DNA of 64,000 nt from Mycobacterium hubeiense (GTDB taxonomy: Bacteria > Actinomycetota > Actinomycetes > Mycobacteriales > Mycobacteriaceae): the NCBI RefSeq assembly GCF_002838065.1, contig NZ_PIZU01000011.1, positions 42,961-106,960 on the forward strand, given 5' to 3'. A model generated the notes under the pieces. That model had not been told where the DNA came from. It did no database searches and saw only the letters and a list, made by a program, of their open reading frames with translations. The translations under genes and the position numbers were made by a program. Each line of letters starts with the position of its first letter. Positions within the stretch are counted from its first letter, which is position 1. Shown here one piece after another: positions 1 to 10,269 of this stretch.

Positions 1-105
1 ATACCCATCGTCGGGAATTGGTCCACTCGCAGATTCCTCCTTCGACACGCCACGGCCGCAAGGATTTACGACCATTGACCTGGTCCAAGACAATGCGCAG
101 TGGTT

Positions 106-175
106 GTTTCGGCTAAGACGCAGGGGTGTTTCGCTCGTGTGAACGGATGCGGGACCGACGTTTCGCCGGTGTTAC
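106..175 (-). promoter_or_regulatory. Putative GlnR-binding boxes upstream of a gene to the left (probably amtB)
   Basis: On the minus strand, four half-sites lie at 143-106 as TTCAC-n6-GAAAC-n6-GCGTC-n6-GAAAC, the exact spacing of the actinobacterial GlnR consensus gTnAC-n6-GaAAC-n6-GtnAC-n6-GaAAC. A further pair, GTAAC-n6-GAAAC, lies at 175-160. I see no coding sequence in 1-200, so this is a control region for a minus-strand gene beyond the left edge. In mycobacteria the ammonium transporter operon amtB-glnB-glnD follows ftsY and is GlnR-regulated, which fits. The motif is seen; the target gene is inferred. Confidence 0.62.
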
Positions 176-200
176 ATCAGGTGTTTTCGGCGCCGTGCCG

Positions 201-1445
201 CTAGCCGAGCAGGGCGTCGACGAACGCGGCGGGCTCGAACGGCGCAAGGTCGTCGGGTCCTTCACCGAGGCCGACCAGCTTCACCGGCACACCCAGTTCC
301 TGCTGCACCCTGAACACGATGCCGCCCTTGGCGGTGCCGTCGAGTTTGGTCAGCACCACCCCGGTGATGTCCACGACTTCGGCGAACACCCGGGCCTGCG
401 GCAAGCCGTTTTGCCCGATGGTCGCGTCGAGCACCAGCAGCACCTCGTCGACCCTGGCGCGCTTGTCGACCACCCGCTTGACCTTGCCGAGCTCGTCCAT
501 CAGACCGGTCTTGGTGTGCAGCCGGCCAGCGGTGTCGATGACCACGACGTCGGCGCCGTCCTTGATGCCGGCGTCGACGGCGTCGAACGCCACCGACGCG
601 GGATCAGATCCTTCGGGCCCCGTGACCACGTGTGCCCCAACCCGCGATGCCCAGCTCTGCAACTGATGGGTGGCCGCGGCCCGGAACGTGTCGGCCGCGC
701 CGAGCACCACCCGACGACCGTCGGCGACCAGCACGCGGGCCAGCTTGCCGACGGTGGTGGTCTTGCCGGTGCCGTTCACGCCGACGACCAGCAGCACCGA
801 GGGTTTGTCGTCGTGCGGCAAGGCCTTGATGGAGCGATCCATGTCGGGTCGCAGCTCGGAGATCAGCACCTCGCGCAGCACCGCCCTGGCGTCGGTCTCG
901 GTGCGCACGTTGCTGCTGGCCATCCGCGACCGCAGCGCGGTGACCACGGAATCGGTGACGACGGGGCCGAGGTCGGCGATCAGCAGGGTGTCCTCGACCT
1001 CCTGCCACGAGTCCTCGTCGAGGTCGCCGCCGCCGAGCAGGCCGAGCATGCTGCGACCCAGCGCGTTCTGCGACTTGGCGAGCCGTCCGCGCAGCCGGTC
1101 CAACCGCCCTTCAGGCGGGGCGATGGTGTCGATTTGCGGTGGCTCGGGCAGTTGCACGTCGGCGATGGGGCGTTTGGGGGCATCGCGGGGAATGGTGGCG
1201 TCATCGCCGACGGCGGGCAGGCCGGTGGTGTCGAGGCGCTCCTCAGCGGGAGCTGACTGAGCGAATGTGATGCCCGAGGACGCGGTGTAGCCGCCGGAGC
1301 GGTCGATCGGCGTGGCCGTGTCGGGCCGCGACAGTCGGATCCGACGGCGGCGATAGAGCGCCAACCCGACGACCAGAGCAGCGATCAGCAATACAGCGAT
1401 GACCGCGATCGCGATCCAGAGGCCTAGCCCAACACTTTCGATCAC
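201..1445 (-). CDS. ftsY: Signal recognition particle receptor FtsY
   Basis: FtsY is the SRP receptor GTPase that docks ribosome-SRP complexes at the membrane. The 414-aa product starts at a GTG. Residues 9-30 form a membrane segment followed by four arginines, then an acidic/proline linker to about 110, then the NG domain. The GTPase motifs are clear: GVNGTGKTTT at about 222-231, DTFRAAA, DTAGR at about 304-308 and TKLDGTAKGG at about 366-375. The N-terminal transmembrane anchor is typical of actinobacterial FtsY and absent from many other bacteria. It lies downstream of smc on the same strand; a 15-bp inverted repeat sits between them. Confidence 0.97.
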   Translation of the reverse strand: MIESVGLGLWIAIAVIAVLLIAALVVGLALYRRRRIRLSRPDTATPIDRSGGYTASSGITFAQSAPAEERLDTTGLPAVGDDATIPRDAPKRPIADVQLPEPPQIDTIAPPEGRLDRLRGRLAKSQNALGRSMLGLLGGGDLDEDSWQEVEDTLLIADLGPVVTDSVVTALRSRMASSNVRTETDARAVLREVLISELRPDMDRSIKALPHDDKPSVLLVVGVNGTGKTTTVGKLARVLVADGRRVVLGAADTFRAAATHQLQSWASRVGAHVVTGPEGSDPASVAFDAVDAGIKDGADVVVIDTAGRLHTKTGLMDELGKVKRVVDKRARVDEVLLVLDATIGQNGLPQARVFAEVVDITGVVLTKLDGTAKGGIVFRVQQELGVPVKLVGLGEGPDDLAPFEPAAFVDALLG

Positions 1446-1462
1446 GCCGCCATTGTCTCAGA

Positions 1463-1515
1463 GCGATTTCGGCGCGCTCGGTCGCGCTCACCGCGACTGC
1501 GCGCGCCGAAATCGC
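1463..1515. repeat. Inverted repeat between smc and ftsY, possible terminator
   Basis: Perfect 15-bp arms, GCGATTTCGGCGCGC (1463-1477) and its complement (1501-1515), are separated by 23 bases and sit directly after the smc stop codon. There is no T-tract, which is common for mycobacterial hairpin terminators. The core ATTTCGG recurs in inverted repeats at 5827-5889 and 37602-37641. Confidence 0.6.
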
Positions 1516-1518
1516 ACG

Positions 1519-4500
1519 TTACCCGGCGCCGACCAGTTCCTGGCCGCGCATGCGCTGGCTGATCACCGCGGTGATGCCGTCGTCGCGCATCGTTACGCCG
1601 TACAGCGCGTCGGCGACTTCCATCGTCGGCTTCTGATGGGTGATGACGATCAGCTGCGACTGCGCCCGCAGTTGCTCGAAAAGCCCGAGCAGCCGGCGCA
1701 GGTTGACGTCGTCGAGCGCGGCCTCCACCTCGTCCATGACATAGAACGGCGACGGCCTGGCGCGGAAGATCGCGACCAGCATCGCCACCGCGGTCAGCGA
1801 CTTCTCGCCACCGGACAGCAGCGACAGCCGCTTGATCTTCTTGCCCGGCGGGCGGGCCTCGACCTCGATGCCGGTGGTCAGCATGTCGTCGGGGTTGGTG
1901 AGCAGCAGCCGGCCCTCACCGCCGGGGAACAACGCCGAAAACACTTCGCGGAACTCGCGTTCCACGTCGGCGTAGGCCTCGGCGAACACCTGCAGGATGC
2001 GATCGTCGACGTCTGCGATGACGTCGAGCAGATCCTTGCGGGCGGCTTTCACGTCCTCGAGTTGCGTGGACAAAAAGTTGTAACGCTCCTCCAACGCGGC
2101 GAACTCCTCCAGCGCCAGCGGGTTGACCCGGCCGAGTTCGGCCAGTTCCCGCTCGGCGCGTTTGGCCCGCCGCTCCTGCGTGGGCCGGTCGAACGGCATC
2201 GGGGCCGGCGCGGTCACCTGCTCGCCACGCTCGCGTGCCTGCTCGTACTCGGCCATCTCCAACTCCGACGGCGGCAGCGGCACGTCGGGGCCGTACTCCG
2301 CGATCAGGTCGGCCGGCGCCATGCCGAACTGCTCGAGCACCTGAGCCTCCAACTGCTCGATGCGCAGTGTCGCTTGGGCTTTGGCGACTTCGTCGCGGTG
2401 CAGCGCATCGGTGAGCGAGGCCAGCTTGGCGCCCAGCTCGGTGACCTCCTCGCGGGCCTTGGCCAACGCGGCGGCCCGGCGCTGGCGTTCGGCCGCCAGC
2501 TGGTCGCGCGTGCGGGAGGCCACCGACACCACCGCGCTCAACCGCTGGGCCACCAGGCGTCCCGATTCGGCGACCGCGGCGGCCACCGCGGCGGCGTGCT
2601 CACGCGCCTCGCGGGCGCGCTGCGCGCGCAGCCTCGCCTCGCGCTCGGCGGCCGCGGCCCGTCGCAATGAATCCGCCCGTCCGCGAACGGCATTCGCACG
2701 TTCTTCGGCGGTGCGCACGGCCAGCCGAGCCTCCACCTCGGCGGCACGGGCCGTCTCGGCGGCGGCCATCGACGCCTGGCGGTCGACCGGTTCGGCGTCA
2801 AACGTCGGCGCCTGCTCGGCGTTGTGCAGTCGCGACTCGAGCTCCGCGAGCTCCTCGACGGTGCGGGCCCGGCCGGCCTCGAGCTCGTCGCGCTGTTTGA
2901 TCAGCCGCTGCCACTCGTCGTCGGCGGCGCGGGCCTCCTGCCCCAGCCGGCCCAGCTGCTCGTAGATCGCCGAAATCGCCGCGTCGGATTCGTTGAGCGC
3001 CGCCAGCGCCTGCTCGGCCGCATCCTGCCGCGCCGACTGCTCGGCCAGCGCACCGGACAACGCCGCCGACAGCTCGCGAGTCTGCTTCTCGGCCGCCTCC
3101 AATTCGGCGCGGGCCTTGTCGATTTCGGAGGTGATCTCCAGCGTGCTCGGTTTGCGGTCCGAGCCGCCGCTGACCCAGCCCGCTCCAACCAGGTCACCGT
3201 CGGCGGTCACCGCCTTGAGCTGCGGGCGAGACGCGACCAGGTCCAGTGCCGCGGAGAGGTCGCGCACCACCGCCACACCGGAGAGCATCGCGGTGATGGC
3301 GCCGTGCAGCCGCGGCGGCGTCTCGACCAGGTCGATCGCCCACACGGCGCCGTCGGGCAGCGGGTCCGCGACGGGTGCCCCATCATGCGGCCAGTCGCCG
3401 AGCACGATCGCGGCGCGTCCGCCGTCGGATGCTTTCAGCGCGGCCACCGCCGAGCGGGCGGCACCGAAATCCTCGGCGGCGACGGCATCGGCAGCTGCGC
3501 CGAGCACCGCCGCCACCGCTGCCTCGTAGCCGGGCCGCACCTTGAGCAGCTGCGCGATCGACCCGAAAAGCCCTGCGCCGTTGTGGTTTCGCTGCAGCCA
3601 CGCCGCGCCGTCCTTGCGGTCCAGCCCCACCGACAGCGCGTCGATGCGGGCCCGCAGCGAAGCCACCTGGCGTTCGGCAGCACGCTCGGCCGCCTGAAGT
3701 TCGGCGACACGTTCGTCGGCCAGCCGCAGCGCGGCGACGGTGCGGTCGTGGTGTTCGTCGAGGCCGACCTCACCCGCGTCGAGCTCGCCGACGCGGCCCT
3801 GCACGGTTTCGAACTCGGCTTGCGCCTGCTGCGCCTTGGCGGCCGCCTCCTCGATGCCCGCCGACAGCCGCGCGACGGTTTCGTCGATGGATTCGACACG
3901 GGTGCGCATGGTGTCCACCTGACCGGCCAGCCGGGCCAACCCCTCGCGGCGGTCCGCTTCGGCGCGCGCGGCGGCCAGATGCGCCCGTTCCGCCTCGGCC
4001 GCGACCCGCTCACGCTCGGTCAGCTCGGCACGGGCGGCTTCCAGGCGCGTCCGCGATTCGGTGAGCTCGGCGAGCAGCTGCTGTTCGCGCGCCGCCATCT
4101 CGTCGGCCTCGGCCTCCAGCGCGTCGGGGTCGGCGCCGGTGGACGGTTCGGGTTCGGCGTCGAGCAGCTGGGCGCGCTCGCTGGCGATGCGCACCGTCGC
4201 GCTGACGCGTTCGGCCAAGGCGGACAACCGGAACCAGGTCTGCTGCGCTTCTTCGGCGCGTTCAGACAGACCGGAGACGGCTGCTTCGTGGCCCTCCAAT
4301 GCCGCGGTCGCGGCGTCGAGCCGGGTGGCGATCTCGTCGTGTTCGCGCCGCAGCGTCGTCTCCGCCGCGTTGGTGTTCTCGAACTCGGCGCGGCGGGTGA
4401 CCAGGTCGTCGGCGGCCAGCCGCAGCCGGGCGTCGCGCAGGTCGGCCTGGATGGTCTGGGCGCGACGGGCCATCTCGGCCTGGCGGCCCAGTGGTTTGAG

Positions 4501-5103
4501 CTGGCGACGCAGTTCGGTGGTCAGGTCGGTCAGCCGGGCCAGGTTGGCCGACATCGCGTCGAGTTTGCGGACCGCTTTTTCCTTGCGCTTGCGGTGCTTG
4601 AGCACGCCGGCGGCTTCCTCGATGAACGCCCGGCGGTCCTCGGGGCGCGACTCCAGGATCTCCGAGAGCTTGCCCTGCCCGACGATGACGTGCATTTCGC
4701 GGCCAATACCGGAATCAGACAGCAGTTCCTGCACATCCATCAAACGGCAACTGCTGCCGTTGATTTCGTATTCACTGCCGCCGTCACGGAACATCCGACG
4801 GGTGATCGACACCTCGGAGTATTCGATCGGCAGCGAGTTGTCGGAGTTGTCGATGGTGACGGTGACCTCGGCGCGACCGAGCGGCGCACGCGACGAGGTG
4901 CCGGCGAAGATGACGTCTTCCATCTTGCCGCCGCGCAGCGTCTTGGCGCCCTGTTCGCCCATCACCCACGTCAGCGCGTCGACGACGTTGCTCTTGCCCG
5001 AGCCGTTGGGGCCGACGACGCAGGTGATGCCCGGCTCGAAGCGCAGAGTCGTCGGCGAAGCAAAGGACTTGAAGCCCTTCAGCGTCAGACTCTTGAGGTG
5101 CAC
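1519..5103 (-). CDS. smc: Chromosome segregation ATPase Smc
   Basis: Smc forms condensin rings that organise and segregate the chromosome. The 1194-aa protein begins [14 protein letters not shown] at a GTG. The open frame extends further upstream to 5175, but that part would run into acyP and lacks Smc similarity. The Walker A motif GPNGSGKSN is near residue 35. Long Ala/Glu/Arg-rich coiled coils flank a hinge around residues 500-660. The C-terminal head carries the signature LLSGGEKSL and Walker [14 protein letters not shown]. It belongs to an acyP-smc-ftsY run on the minus strand, 26 bases after acyP. Confidence 0.96.
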   Translation of the reverse strand: MHLKSLTLKGFKSFASPTTLRFEPGITCVVGPNGSGKSNVVDALTWVMGEQGAKTLRGGKMEDVIFAGTSSRAPLGRAEVTVTIDNSDNSLPIEYSEVSITRRMFRDGGSEYEINGSSCRLMDVQELLSDSGIGREMHVIVGQGKLSEILESRPEDRRAFIEEAAGVLKHRKRKEKAVRKLDAMSANLARLTDLTTELRRQLKPLGRQAEMARRAQTIQADLRDARLRLAADDLVTRRAEFENTNAAETTLRREHDEIATRLDAATAALEGHEAAVSGLSERAEEAQQTWFRLSALAERVSATVRIASERAQLLDAEPEPSTGADPDALEAEADEMAAREQQLLAELTESRTRLEAARAELTERERVAAEAERAHLAAARAEADRREGLARLAGQVDTMRTRVESIDETVARLSAGIEEAAAKAQQAQAEFETVQGRVGELDAGEVGLDEHHDRTVAALRLADERVAELQAAERAAERQVASLRARIDALSVGLDRKDGAAWLQRNHNGAGLFGSIAQLLKVRPGYEAAVAAVLGAAADAVAAEDFGAARSAVAALKASDGGRAAIVLGDWPHDGAPVADPLPDGAVWAIDLVETPPRLHGAITAMLSGVAVVRDLSAALDLVASRPQLKAVTADGDLVGAGWVSGGSDRKPSTLEITSEIDKARAELEAAEKQTRELSAALSGALAEQSARQDAAEQALAALNESDAAISAIYEQLGRLGQEARAADDEWQRLIKQRDELEAGRARTVEELAELESRLHNAEQAPTFDAEPVDRQASMAAAETARAAEVEARLAVRTAEERANAVRGRADSLRRAAAAEREARLRAQRAREAREHAAAVAAAVAESGRLVAQRLSAVVSVASRTRDQLAAERQRRAAALAKAREEVTELGAKLASLTDALHRDEVAKAQATLRIEQLEAQVLEQFGMAPADLIAEYGPDVPLPPSELEMAEYEQARERGEQVTAPAPMPFDRPTQERRAKRAERELAELGRVNPLALEEFAALEERYNFLSTQLEDVKAARKDLLDVIADVDDRILQVFAEAYADVEREFREVFSALFPGGEGRLLLTNPDDMLTTGIEVEARPPGKKIKRLSLLSGGEKSLTAVAMLVAIFRARPSPFYVMDEVEAALDDVNLRRLLGLFEQLRAQSQLIVITHQKPTMEVADALYGVTMRDDGITAVISQRMRGQELVGAG

Positions 5104-5129
5104 GACTGGCCAGACTACCGCCGCAAGGG

Positions 5130-5414
5130 CTATCGCTCGCTGAAGCCCGGCATCGGGTCGCCGGGTTCTGACCAATCGGCGATGACCTTGTCGACCGATC
5201 CCGGCGTTTTCCCACTTTGCAGGAGCTCAAGCAAGCGTTGACATTTGTCGCGGGGCCCCTGCGCGACGACCTGCACGCGCCCGTCGGGCCGGTTGGAGGC
5301 AAACCCCCTCAGCCCGAGTTCGAGCGCCCGTGCGCGTGTCCACCACCGAAACCCGACGCCCTGGACGTAGCCGTGCACCCAGGCGGTGAGGCGAACCTCA
5401 GGCTCGGCCGACAT
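5130..5414 (-). CDS. acyP: Acylphosphatase
   Basis: Acylphosphatase hydrolyses carboxyl-phosphate bonds in small acyl phosphates. The 94-aa product has the usual size and a one-domain alpha/beta fold. The signature [13 protein letters not shown] at about residues 13-25 holds the phosphate-binding arginine, and [16 protein letters not shown] at about 38-53 holds the catalytic asparagine. The ATG at 5414 lies inside the end of the osmC-like gene (17-base overlap), so the two are probably co-translated. Its position just upstream of smc is conserved in mycobacteria as I recall. Confidence 0.93.
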   Translation of the reverse strand: MSAEPEVRLTAWVHGYVQGVGFRWWTRARALELGLRGFASNRPDGRVQVVAQGPRDKCQRLLELLQSGKTPGSVDKVIADWSEPGDPMPGFSER

Positions 5415-5814
5415 CTTTCACCTCAAATGTCACTTTGGTCCCGGACTTGAGGGTGCGGCCGACGGTGCAGACCTGGTCGATGGCGCGTTCGACGACGGTG
5501 ATCACGCGCGCCCGTTCGGCGTCGGACAATCCGGACAGATCGAGTTCCATGCGCTCTTCGAGCAGCGGGTAGCGCTCCTGCTCACGGTCGGGCGGGCCGG
5601 ACACCTTGATCGTCGCCCCGTAGTCGTCGCCGAGGCGGCGTCTCAGCGGCTGGTCGCTGGCCATGCCGCTGCAGGCCGCGAGGGCGATCTTCATCAGCTC
5701 GCCCGGCGTGAACACGCCGTCGACATCCTCGTTGCCGACGAGCACCTGCGCGCCGCGGCTGCTGCGTCCGGTGTAGCTGCGCACACCGGTGCGCTCGACC
5801 CACAGTTCCGTCAT
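5398..5814 (-). CDS. OsmC/Ohr family peroxide-defence protein
   Basis: OsmC-type proteins reduce organic hydroperoxides through a cysteine pair. The 138-aa product beginning [10 protein letters not shown] (ATG 5814; an alternative ATG lies at 5823) shows both expected cysteines, in ALAACSGMA and in VCTVGRT, and the family pattern [16 protein letters not shown]. The frame stays open upstream to 5892 but crosses a 17-bp inverted repeat and does not resemble the family there. It overlaps acyP by 17 bases. OsmC versus Ohr subgroup is not resolved here. Confidence 0.86.
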   Translation of the reverse strand: MTELWVERTGVRSYTGRSSRGAQVLVGNEDVDGVFTPGELMKIALAACSGMASDQPLRRRLGDDYGATIKVSGPPDREQERYPLLEERMELDLSGLSDAERARVITVVERAIDQVCTVGRTLKSGTKVTFEVKDVGRA

Positions 5815-5826
5815 GGTCCCCATCTT

Positions 5827-5889
5827 CGCCGAAATGGAATTCCCGGTCGCCAACAGCGTGACTTCGCCGCCCGGAATTCCATTTCGGCG
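5827..5889. repeat. 17-bp inverted repeat between divergent genes
   Basis: Perfect arms CGCCGAAATGGAATTCC (5827-5843) and the reverse complement (5873-5889) surround 29 bases. The repeat sits between the divergently oriented osmC-like gene and the plus-strand gene at 5950, so a terminator role is unlikely. It could be an operator or a dispersed repeat sharing the ATTTCGGCG core with the repeat at 1463-1515. Confidence 0.6.
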
Positions 5890-5949
5890 CAATCAGGGCC
5901 GACGACGTTAGGCTTGCGGGCGCCGACACGATCAACGAACTGGACGACG

Positions 5950-6489
5950 ATGACCTATCCCCCCATCCCGCCGGGATCCCCACCTCAGCCCTACGGCTAC
6001 GGCATGCCGCCGCAGGGTCAATACCCGCCGCCGACGCCCGGCGGGAATCGCTCGCTGCTGATCTTCGGTGCCGTGGCCGTCGTCGTACTCCTCGCGGTGG
6101 CCGGAATCGTCGCCGTGGTCGCCACCTCGGACAGTTCCGGCTCCCCGACCGCTGCGGGCTCGGAGTCCCCAGACGAGGAGGCGATCCGGGCGTTACTCGC
6201 AGCACCGTCGCTGGACAGCAGCAGCGACATCTCCGATGCGATGCCGTACTTCTGCGAGGCAGATCAGAAGTTGCTCGAGAAGATTGACGACATGGGCCTC
6301 GACGCAAACGAGATTGCCCCGCAGGAACCGGACCCGTCGTCCACCATCAGCGACATCGAGGTCAACGGTGACAAGGCCACGGCGCGGGTCGAGAACAAGG
6401 CCGGGACATCAAAGATGTACTTCCGCAAGGAAAGTGGCGAGTGGAAGATCTGCATGAGCGACATGCCGGGGATGCCGCCGATCCGGTGA
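5950..6489 (+). CDS. Proline-rich single-pass membrane protein, DUF4878-like
   Basis: This is a 179-aa protein of unknown function. Residues 1-33 are rich in Pro, Tyr and Gly (PPIPPGSPPQPYGYG). One membrane helix follows at about 36-58 (LLIFGAVAVVVLLAVAGIVAVV). A roughly 115-residue extracytoplasmic domain has two cysteines (FCEADQK and WKICMS) that could form a disulfide, and ends in a lumazine-binding-like pattern (TARVENKAGTSKMYFRKESG, then WKI). I chose the ATG at 5950 because the preceding in-frame codons cross the inverted repeat. It converges on mutM, with adjacent stop codons and no spacer. Confidence 0.8.
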   Translation: MTYPPIPPGSPPQPYGYGMPPQGQYPPPTPGGNRSLLIFGAVAVVVLLAVAGIVAVVATSDSSGSPTAAGSESPDEEAIRALLAAPSLDSSSDISDAMPYFCEADQKLLEKIDDMGLDANEIAPQEPDPSSTISDIEVNGDKATARVENKAGTSKMYFRKESGEWKICMSDMPGMPPIR

Positions 6490-7344
6490 TCAGCGCCGCA
6501 CCCGCGGGCGCGGTTGGCATTTCGGGCAGTAGTACGACGAGCGGTTCATGAACTTCTCCCGCCGCATGACCGCGCCGCAGCGCCGGCACGGCTCACCTTC
6601 GCGGCCGTAGGCGTCCAGCGAGCGCTCGAAGTAGCCGGATTCGCCGTTGACGTTGACATAGAGCGAATCGAACGATGTGCCGCCCTGGCCCAGCGCCTCG
6701 CTCATCACCGTCGCCGACGCGTCGAGCAGCTCGCCGAGCTGGCGACGGCTCAACGACGACGCGAGCCGGCCGCCGTGCAATCGCGCCCGCCACAGCGCCT
6801 CGTCGGCGTAGATGTTGCCGATACCGGAGACGACTGTCTGGTCGAGCAACTGGCGCTTGATCTCAGAATGCTTGCGGCGCAACACCGTGACGACACTGTC
6901 GCGGTTGAATTGCGGGTCCAGCGGATCACGCGCCAGATGCGCGACGGGCGCCGGTACGTCGCTGCCGTCGACGGTGACAATGTCGGCAAGCATCCAGCCG
7001 CCGAACGTGCGCTGGTCGACGAAGCTCAGCGCGGTGCCGTCGTCGAGCAACGCCGCGATGCGCAGATGGTTCTCGTTCGGCACATCGCCCAGCAGCATCT
7101 GCCCGCTCATGCCGAGGTGCACCACCAATGCCGAACCGTCATCAAGCGTGAGCCACAGGTACTTTCCGCGCCGACCGGTTCCGACGATGCGCGCCCCCAG
7201 CAGCCGCGCGGTCAGGTCGGCGGGACCCGCCTCGTGCCGGCGCACCGCCCGGGGATGGTGCACCCGCACCGCGGTGATGGCCTTGTCGACGACGTGCGCG
7301 TCCAGACCGCGACGGACGACCTCTACTTCGGGAAGTTCAGGCAC
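6490..7344 (-). CDS. mutM: Formamidopyrimidine-DNA glycosylase
   Basis: MutM (Fpg) excises 8-oxoguanine and other oxidised purines and cleaves the AP site. The 284-aa protein begins [13 protein letters not shown] after a GTG-encoded Met; Pro2 and Glu3 are the catalytic residues. Lys in RRGKYLWL and the helix-two-turn-helix region ([16 protein letters not shown]) are present. The C-terminal zinc finger has its four cysteines in CRRC and CPKC. The start overlaps the end of rnc by 8 bases, so it is translated as part of the sepIVA-yceD-rnc-mutM series. Confidence 0.96.
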   Translation of the reverse strand: MPELPEVEVVRRGLDAHVVDKAITAVRVHHPRAVRRHEAGPADLTARLLGARIVGTGRRGKYLWLTLDDGSALVVHLGMSGQMLLGDVPNENHLRIAALLDDGTALSFVDQRTFGGWMLADIVTVDGSDVPAPVAHLARDPLDPQFNRDSVVTVLRRKHSEIKRQLLDQTVVSGIGNIYADEALWRARLHGGRLASSLSRRQLGELLDASATVMSEALGQGGTSFDSLYVNVNGESGYFERSLDAYGREGEPCRRCGAVMRREKFMNRSSYYCPKCQPRPRVRR

Positions 7345-8029
7345 TATCCAGCGCAGTCCATGCCGCCGCGGCGGCCTTGAGCTCCGCCTCTTTCTTCGTC
7401 CGGCCGACGCCCGTGCCGTATTCCGTGTCGGCGATGACGACGGTCGCGGTGAATTCCTTGTCGTGATCGGGGCCCGTCGCCGTCACGACGTAGGACGGGG
7501 CGCCCAGATTGCGGGCGGCGGTCAGCTCTTGCAGGCTGCTCTTCCAGTCCAGTCCCGCGCCCAGGGTCGGCGCCGTATCGAGCAGCTCACCGAACAGTCG
7601 CAGGATCACTTCGCGAGTCACCTCGGCGCCGTGTTCCAAATAGATTGCGCCTAAAAGGGATTCGACGCCATCAGCGAGAATGCTGGACTTGTCGGCGCCG
7701 CCGGAGTTCTCCTCGCCCTTTCCGAGCAAAAGGAACGCGCCCAGGCCCTTGTCGCTGAGTTGGCGGCCCACATCGGCCAGCGCCTGGGTGTTGACGACGC
7801 TGGCGCGCAGCTTGGCCAGATCGCCTTCGGACTTGTCGGGATGGCGGTGGTAGAGCTCTTCGGTGACGGTCAGCCCGAGCACGGCGTCGCCGAGGAACTC
7901 CAGGCGCTCGTTGGTGGGCAGCCCGCCGTTCTCGTAGGAGTAGCTGCGATGGGTCAGGGCAATGGTGAGCAGTTCGTCGGGCAGATCGACGCCCAGCGCC
8001 TCGAGCAGCGGCGCGCGGTCGACCGTCAC
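7337..8029 (-). CDS. rnc: Ribonuclease III
   Basis: RNase III cleaves double-stranded RNA in rRNA processing and mRNA turnover. The 230-aa product carries the signature [13 protein letters not shown] near residue 40 with catalytic Glu/Asp, a second acidic site near [15 protein letters not shown], and a C-terminal dsRNA-binding domain ([14 protein letters not shown] to [16 protein letters not shown]). I place the start at the GTG at 8029, which overlaps the yceD stop as GTGA (8026-8029); the longer open frame reads antisense-like sequence through yceD. It is translationally coupled to yceD and to mutM. Confidence 0.95.
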   Translation of the reverse strand: MTVDRAPLLEALGVDLPDELLTIALTHRSYSYENGGLPTNERLEFLGDAVLGLTVTEELYHRHPDKSEGDLAKLRASVVNTQALADVGRQLSDKGLGAFLLLGKGEENSGGADKSSILADGVESLLGAIYLEHGAEVTREVILRLFGELLDTAPTLGAGLDWKSSLQELTAARNLGAPSYVVTATGPDHDKEFTATVVIADTEYGTGVGRTKKEAELKAAAAAWTALDSA

Positions 8030-8604
8030 GACTCGTCTCCGATCTGGTCGCGCAGCGCGGCCAGTTTGGCCCATCGGGGGTCGAGCTTGTCGTGGTGGTG
8101 GCCGGGTTCGGCGGTGGCCAGCGGGATGCCGCAGTCCGGGCACAGGCCGATGCAGTCCGGACCGCACAACGGGGAGAACGGCAGGGCCAGCCCGACGGCA
8201 TCGACGATCGGCTGCTCCAAATCGACGGTTTCGTCCACCACGCGCCCGATTTCGTCGGATTCGGTGGTTTCGTCGGTGGCGCTGTCGGGATAGGCGAACA
8301 GCTCCGTCAGTTCGATCTCCACCTGTCCGGCCGTCGGGCTCAGGCAGCGCGCGCATTCGCCGACGGTCGGCCCCGACACGGTGCCGGTGACCAGTACGCC
8401 CTCCGAAACGGATTCCATCCGCAGATCGAGTTCCAGCGGCGCGCCCGCCTCGATCGCCACCAGGGCCACGCCGATGCGCGACGGGCTGACCACGGTTTCG
8501 TGGATACTCAGCATCGACCCGGGCCGCCGGCCCAGCCGCGAAACGTTCAACACGAGCGGCGATCGGGACGCGCGGTGCGCCTTCGCGTTCGCTTGTCTCG
8601 CCAT
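8026..8604 (-). CDS. YceD family (DUF177) zinc-binding protein
   Basis: YceD proteins are widespread, often located beside rpmF or rnc, and linked to rRNA or ribosome biogenesis. The 192-aa protein has the DUF177 cysteine pattern: [10 protein letters not shown] at about 90-100, and [18 protein letters not shown] near 145-162, probably a zinc site. The ATG at 8604 starts it, and its stop overlaps the rnc start. In mycobacteria the same gene order (sepIVA-yceD-rnc-mutM) is conserved as I recall. Confidence 0.9.
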   Translation of the reverse strand: MARQANAKAHRASRSPLVLNVSRLGRRPGSMLSIHETVVSPSRIGVALVAIEAGAPLELDLRMESVSEGVLVTGTVSGPTVGECARCLSPTAGQVEIELTELFAYPDSATDETTESDEIGRVVDETVDLEQPIVDAVGLALPFSPLCGPDCIGLCPDCGIPLATAEPGHHHDKLDPRWAKLAALRDQIGDES

Positions 8605-8640
8605 GACGCCAATCCTACGGCGGCAACAGCCGCCGACCGG

Positions 8641-9378
8641 TCAGCGTGCCGCGTAGTCGTGCGTGCCGGCCGCGGTGCGTAGCTGGTGACGGCCGCGCCC
8701 CACCGAGCGCAGGGTCCCGTTGAGGAAGTCCTCGAACTCGGCGAGTTTGCTGTCGACATAGATGTCGCATTCGCCGCGCAACCGGTCCGCTTCGGCGTGG
8801 GCGGCGTCGATCAACCGGGTGGCCTCAGCGTTCGCGGTCGAAACGATCTCGGTTTGCGACACCAGTCGCTGCTGTTCCTTGATGCCCTCTTGCACGGCTT
8901 TCTCGTAGGCCAGGTTGCCGCTTTCGATGAGCCGGTCGGCTTCGGCCTTGGCTCGGCCGGTGGCGGCCTCGTACTCACGCTTTGCCGTGGCGGCGACGCG
9001 GGCCGCCTCCTCACGCGCTTCGGCGACCATGCGTTCGCTGTGCTGACGGGCCTCGGCGACCATGCGGTCGGCCTGTGCCTTGGCGTCGGCGAGCAGCCGG
9101 TCCGCCTCGGCGCGGGCGTGGTTGAGCATCGAATCGGCCTCCGCGCTGGCCGTCGACACCATCGAGTCCGAGTGCTCCTTGGCCTCACGCAGGAGCGAAT
9201 CCCGGGCGTCGAGCACATCCTGGGCGTCGTCGAGTTCACCGGGGATGGCGTCCTTGATGTCGTCGATTAGCTCGAGGACATCGCCGCGGGGCACCACGCA
9301 GCCGGCGGTCATCGGCACGCCGCGTGCTTCTTCGACAATGGCGCCCAGCTCGTCGAGCGCTTCAAATACTCGGTACAC
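8641..9378 (-). CDS. sepIVA: DivIVA-domain septation protein SepIVA
   Basis: SepIVA is a mycobacterial DivIVA-domain protein required for division and for organising the subpolar membrane domain. The 245-aa protein starts with GTG at VYRVFEALDELGAIVEEARG. Residues about 60-190 are a coiled coil with heptad-like runs such as AEADRLLADAKAQADRMV and HSERMVAEAREEAARV, typical of DivIVA proteins. The last about 25 residues are basic and less ordered. It leads the sepIVA-yceD-rnc-mutM run. A 158-bp spacer upstream separates it from the next minus-strand gene and probably holds its promoter. Confidence 0.9.
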   Translation of the reverse strand: MYRVFEALDELGAIVEEARGVPMTAGCVVPRGDVLELIDDIKDAIPGELDDAQDVLDARDSLLREAKEHSDSMVSTASAEADSMLNHARAEADRLLADAKAQADRMVAEARQHSERMVAEAREEAARVAATAKREYEAATGRAKAEADRLIESGNLAYEKAVQEGIKEQQRLVSQTEIVSTANAEATRLIDAAHAEADRLRGECDIYVDSKLAEFEDFLNGTLRSVGRGRHQLRTAAGTHDYAAR

Positions 9379-9536
9379 GGCAACATCCTCCAGGCGAAGT
9401 TATTTGTTACTAGTGTGCCTGGTGTTACGCCTGTGACAGTGCAGCACGGTCGGTGTGTCGCCACCGGGCACATGCCCAATATGCACGACGCCGTCGGCCG
9501 CCGAAACCTGCAGGTACGACGAGGCGTCCTGGCCGG

Positions 9537-10103
9537 TCACCTCAGCGCGGCACCGATCGCGTCACGTGCACGATCCAGCATCGACGCGAACGGGCCCACA
9601 GCAAAGTTCATCTTGGCGGACTCGACTCCGGGGTGCGGGCGCGTCGGCGCGAGGGCCTCGGCGGCCTGGACCGCCTTCTCCATCCGCTTGAGGTCGTCGG
9701 CCGCCAGGTTGCGCTGAAGCTTGTTGAACTCCTCGTTCTCCTCGTGATCGGCATGGTCGGCGACGGCGTCGCGGAACTTCGTGAGCGCGTCGATGAACTC
9801 CTTCGAATCGACGTCCATGCTCTCGAGCTTCGACAGCTGTTCTTTGGCCGCGTGTTCCTCGTGGAGGCGGGCGTCGACGATCTCGTCGCCGCCGCGAACT
9901 TCGTGCCGCACACGCGGATGAACCACCATCTCTTCGGCGGTCTCGTGCACCGCCAACAACTGGCGAAGGTCGACGAACGCCTTCTCGCGCGCTTTGGTGC
10001 TCGACGCCGACAGCACGTCGTCGAACATGTCCTTGATCAGGTTGTGCTGCGCCGTGAGGAAGGCGACGACGTCATCGGCGGACTGAACGAATGTCTGTGT
10101 CAC
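9537..10103 (-). CDS. Hemerythrin HHE domain protein
   Basis: Hemerythrin-like proteins bind a di-iron centre and O2, NO or peroxide. The 188-aa product has iron ligands spaced as in the family: H in LTAQHNLIKDMFD, H and E in LLAVHETAEEMVVHPRVR, H-E-E-H in RLHEEHAAKEQL, and H in VADHADHEENEEFNKL. The start is set at the GTG at 10103, preceded by a good ribosome site (GGAGG about 9 bases upstream); the longer frame to 10184 lacks one. Downstream residues 150-188 form a Pro/Ala tail. It faces away from the type VII-like operon. Confidence 0.85.
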   Translation of the reverse strand: MTQTFVQSADDVVAFLTAQHNLIKDMFDDVLSASSTKAREKAFVDLRQLLAVHETAEEMVVHPRVRHEVRGGDEIVDARLHEEHAAKEQLSKLESMDVDSKEFIDALTKFRDAVADHADHEENEEFNKLQRNLAADDLKRMEKAVQAAEALAPTRPHPGVESAKMNFAVGPFASMLDRARDAIGAALR

Positions 10104-10269
10104 GGCGGTTACCTCCGCAGCTGTTGTGGGACCGGCTACCCGCCTGTACCCGCCGCGGCCACGGGTTAATCGCCGCGCACACATCAGCGCGTTTTGGACA
10201 GCGCGGTCCCAACGTGCGACAGCTAATACACTTTGGGACGTCGTCGCCGATCACGGGGGTTGTATTCAA

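Noticed and set aside
2824..5241. Long open frame on the plus strand opposite smc (about 800 codons)
   Set aside because: It is the GC-rich antisense shadow of smc: no recognisable domains, extreme Arg/Gly content, and no ribosome site.
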